Assembly (NCBI GenBank): GCA_036784855.1
Contig: JAZDSV010000104.1
Coordinates: 1-28,366 of the forward strand
Direction: 5' to 3'
Origin: Aphelidium insulamus
Taxonomy: Eukaryota > Aphelidiomycota > Aphelidea > Aphelidiaceae
DNA: 28,366 nt
Below the pieces are notes generated by a model, which was given only the letters and a program-made list of their open reading frames with translations, was not told the DNA's origin and searched no databases. Numbering within the stretch: position 1 is the first letter of the stretch; each line of letters begins with the position of its first letter. Positions 27,278 through 28,366 of this stretch are shown here, in pieces. The translations under genes and the position numbers were made by a program.

Positions 27278-28366
27278 ATGGTCGCCGGCATGCAGCCGTC
27301 CCGCCGCCCGATGCGCTTCGGCATCTTCGCCGCACCGTTCCACCACGTCGCCGAGAACCCGACGTGGGCGCTCGCCCGCGACCTCGAGTTGGCGGTCCAC
27401 GCCGACCACCTCGGCTACGAGGAGTGCTGGTACGGCGAGCACCACTCCGGGGGAACGGAGCTGATCGGGTCGCCGGAGCTGATGATCGCCGCTGCCGCGC
27501 AGCACACGCAGCGCATCCGCCTCGGCACCGGCGTGACGTCGCTGCCGTACCACCACCCGTTCATGCTCGCCGATCGGATGGTGCAGCTCGATCACATGAC
27601 CAAGGGTCGGGTGATGCTCGGCGTCGGTCCCGGCGCGCTGCCCGGTGATGCCTACATGATGGGCATCCACCCGTCGCAGCAACGGCCGCGGCATGGAGGA
27701 GTGCCTCGAGGCGGTCCTCTCACTGTGGAGCGGTCACGCCCCGGTGTCGATGCAGACCGACTGGTTCACCCTCCAGGAAGCGCGGCTGCAGTTGCGTCCG
27801 TTCCAAGCCGATGGCATCGAGGTCGCCGTCGCGGCGACGTTCTCGCCATCCGGCCCGCGTCTCGCCGGCCGGTTCGGCACCGGCCTGCTGTCGATCTCGG
27901 CGACGCAGCCGCAGGCGTTCGAGGCGCTCGCACGGCACTGGAGCACGGCCCAGGAGGTCGCGGCAGCGTCCGGCACGCAGGTCGATCGACGTCATTGGCG
28001 GATGGTCGGTCCGATGCACCTCGCGCCGACGGAGGCGCAAGCCCGTGCCGAGGTCGAACACGGGCTGAAGGAGTGGGTCGAGTACTTCTTGAAGATCGGC
28101 GCGATCCCGATCCTCGGCGACCTCGACACGAGCGGCGATCTCGTCGACGCCGTCAACGAATCAGGCGTCGGCGTGATCGGCACACCGGACATGGCGGTCG
28201 AGCAGATCCGCCGGCTCGAGGCGCAGTCCGAGGGCTTCGGCACGTACCTCCTGATGATGCACGAGTGGGCAGATCACAACGCGACGTCGCGCTCGTTGGA
28301 GCTGTTCGCACGCTGGGTGATGCCCGAGTTCCGCGGCACCACCGGACCGATGATGGACAGCCGCGA
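27278..28366 (+). CDS. Luciferase-like (LLM) flavin monooxygenase, one apparent frameshift, 3' end outside window
   Basis: LLM enzymes use reduced flavin (FMN or F420) for oxygenation or hydride transfer. The first frame reads MRFGIFAAPFHHVAENPTWA, YEECWYGEHHSGG, RIRLGTGVTSLPYHHP and GRVMLGVGPGALPGDAYMMG to about 27683. The family pattern then continues in another frame from about 27687: MEECLEAVLSLWSG, VAATFSPSGPRLAGRFGTGL, then GTPDMAVEQIRRLEAQ and YLLMMHEWADH to the window end, without a stop. One extra base in CAACGGCCGCGGCATGG would explain it. The C-terminal blocks fit the limonene monooxygenase-like subgroup. Start alternatives are 27278, 27290 and 27311. Whether the shift is a sequence error or a real mutation cannot be told. 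Confidence 0.8.
   Translation, partial: MVAGMQPSRRPMRFGIFAAPFHHVAENPTWALARDLELAVHADHLGYEECWYGEHHSGGTELIGSPELMIAAAAQHTQRIRLGTGVTSLPYHHPFMLADRMVQLDHMTKGRVMLGVGPGALPGDAYMMGIHPSQQRPRHGGVPRGGPLTVERSRPGVDADRLVHPPGSAAAVASVPSRWHRGRRRGDVLAIRPASRRPVRHRPAVDLGDAAAGVRGARTALEHGPGGRGSVRHAGRSTSLADGRSDAPRADGGASPCRGRTRAEGVGRVLLEDRRDPDPRRPRHERRSRRRRQRIRRRRDRHTGHGGRADPPARGAVRGLRHVPPDDARVGRSQRDVALVGAVRTLGDARVPRHHRTDDGQPR

Noticed and set aside
21019..28366. Recent horizontal transfer of a bacterial gene block into the eukaryote
   Set aside because: No eukaryotic sequence returns on the right, no gene has gained introns, and both border genes are cut; a chimeric contig explains this with fewer assumptions.

Overview
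The window is a composite of two unrelated DNAs. Positions 1-21018 are nuclear DNA of a eukaryote. The genes there are broken by short spliceosomal introns (mostly 45-65 nt, two of only 32 and 36 nt), have AATAAA signals downstream, and encode proteins found only in eukaryotes: proteasome lid Rpn7, COP9 signalosome Csn4, a PIP kinase, an OTUD3-like deubiquitinase and a TRIM-like RING/B-box protein. A fused chorismate mutase-prephenate dehydratase (own phenylalanine synthesis) together with tiny introns argues against an animal and for a unicellular or fungus-like eukaryote; I cannot name the lineage. Positions 21019-28366 are intron-free, very GC-rich, closely packed bacterial genes of actinobacterial character. 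Both a bacterial gltB and a eukaryotic coding stretch are cut at the joint near 21018/21019, so a chimeric assembly is the simplest reading.

Region by region. 1-1407 is a 97-98 bp tandem satellite with an alternating two-unit structure and a duplicated tail. 1408-3002 is an AT-rich segment with a 5'-truncated, frame-broken coding region of unknown family, a 13-bp tandem repeat and a perfect 25-bp inverted repeat. An exact 24-bp motif sits at 1002, 1384 and 3003, each time where one kind of sequence stops and another starts. 3027-3434 is the remaining part of an F-box-like gene cut at the third motif. Then follow an OTU protease (4032-4940), a RING/B-box/coiled-coil gene (5039-7355), a compact PIP kinase (7448-8561, minus), a small membrane protein (8725-9052, minus), a DOMON-cytochrome b561 ferric-reductase-type protein (9381-10699), a putative mitochondrial membrane P-loop ATPase (11612-13356), a degraded TyrA-like piece (about 14077-14346, minus), chorismate mutase-prephenate dehydratase (14405-15973), RPN7 (16445-17983) facing CSN4 (18092-19711, minus) tail to tail, a secreted Cys-rich protein (20272-20652, minus) and a broken unknown coding stretch (about 20720-21018).

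The bacterial part holds gltB (N-terminal part only), a pentapeptide-repeat/DinB protein, a small conserved-looking protein between two hairpins, a DUF4190-type membrane protein, a SAM methyltransferase, thymidine kinase, an EEP-family hydrolase and a luciferase-like monooxygenase with one apparent frameshift that runs off the window end.

I modelled 31 introns by hand, joining frames and protein-family similarity. Five need a GC-AG rather than GT-AG boundary (about one in six), four of them with donor GCAAGT. That splice-site usage, the 24-bp breakpoint motif and the composite joint are the most notable signals. No CRISPR array, tRNA or rRNA was seen.
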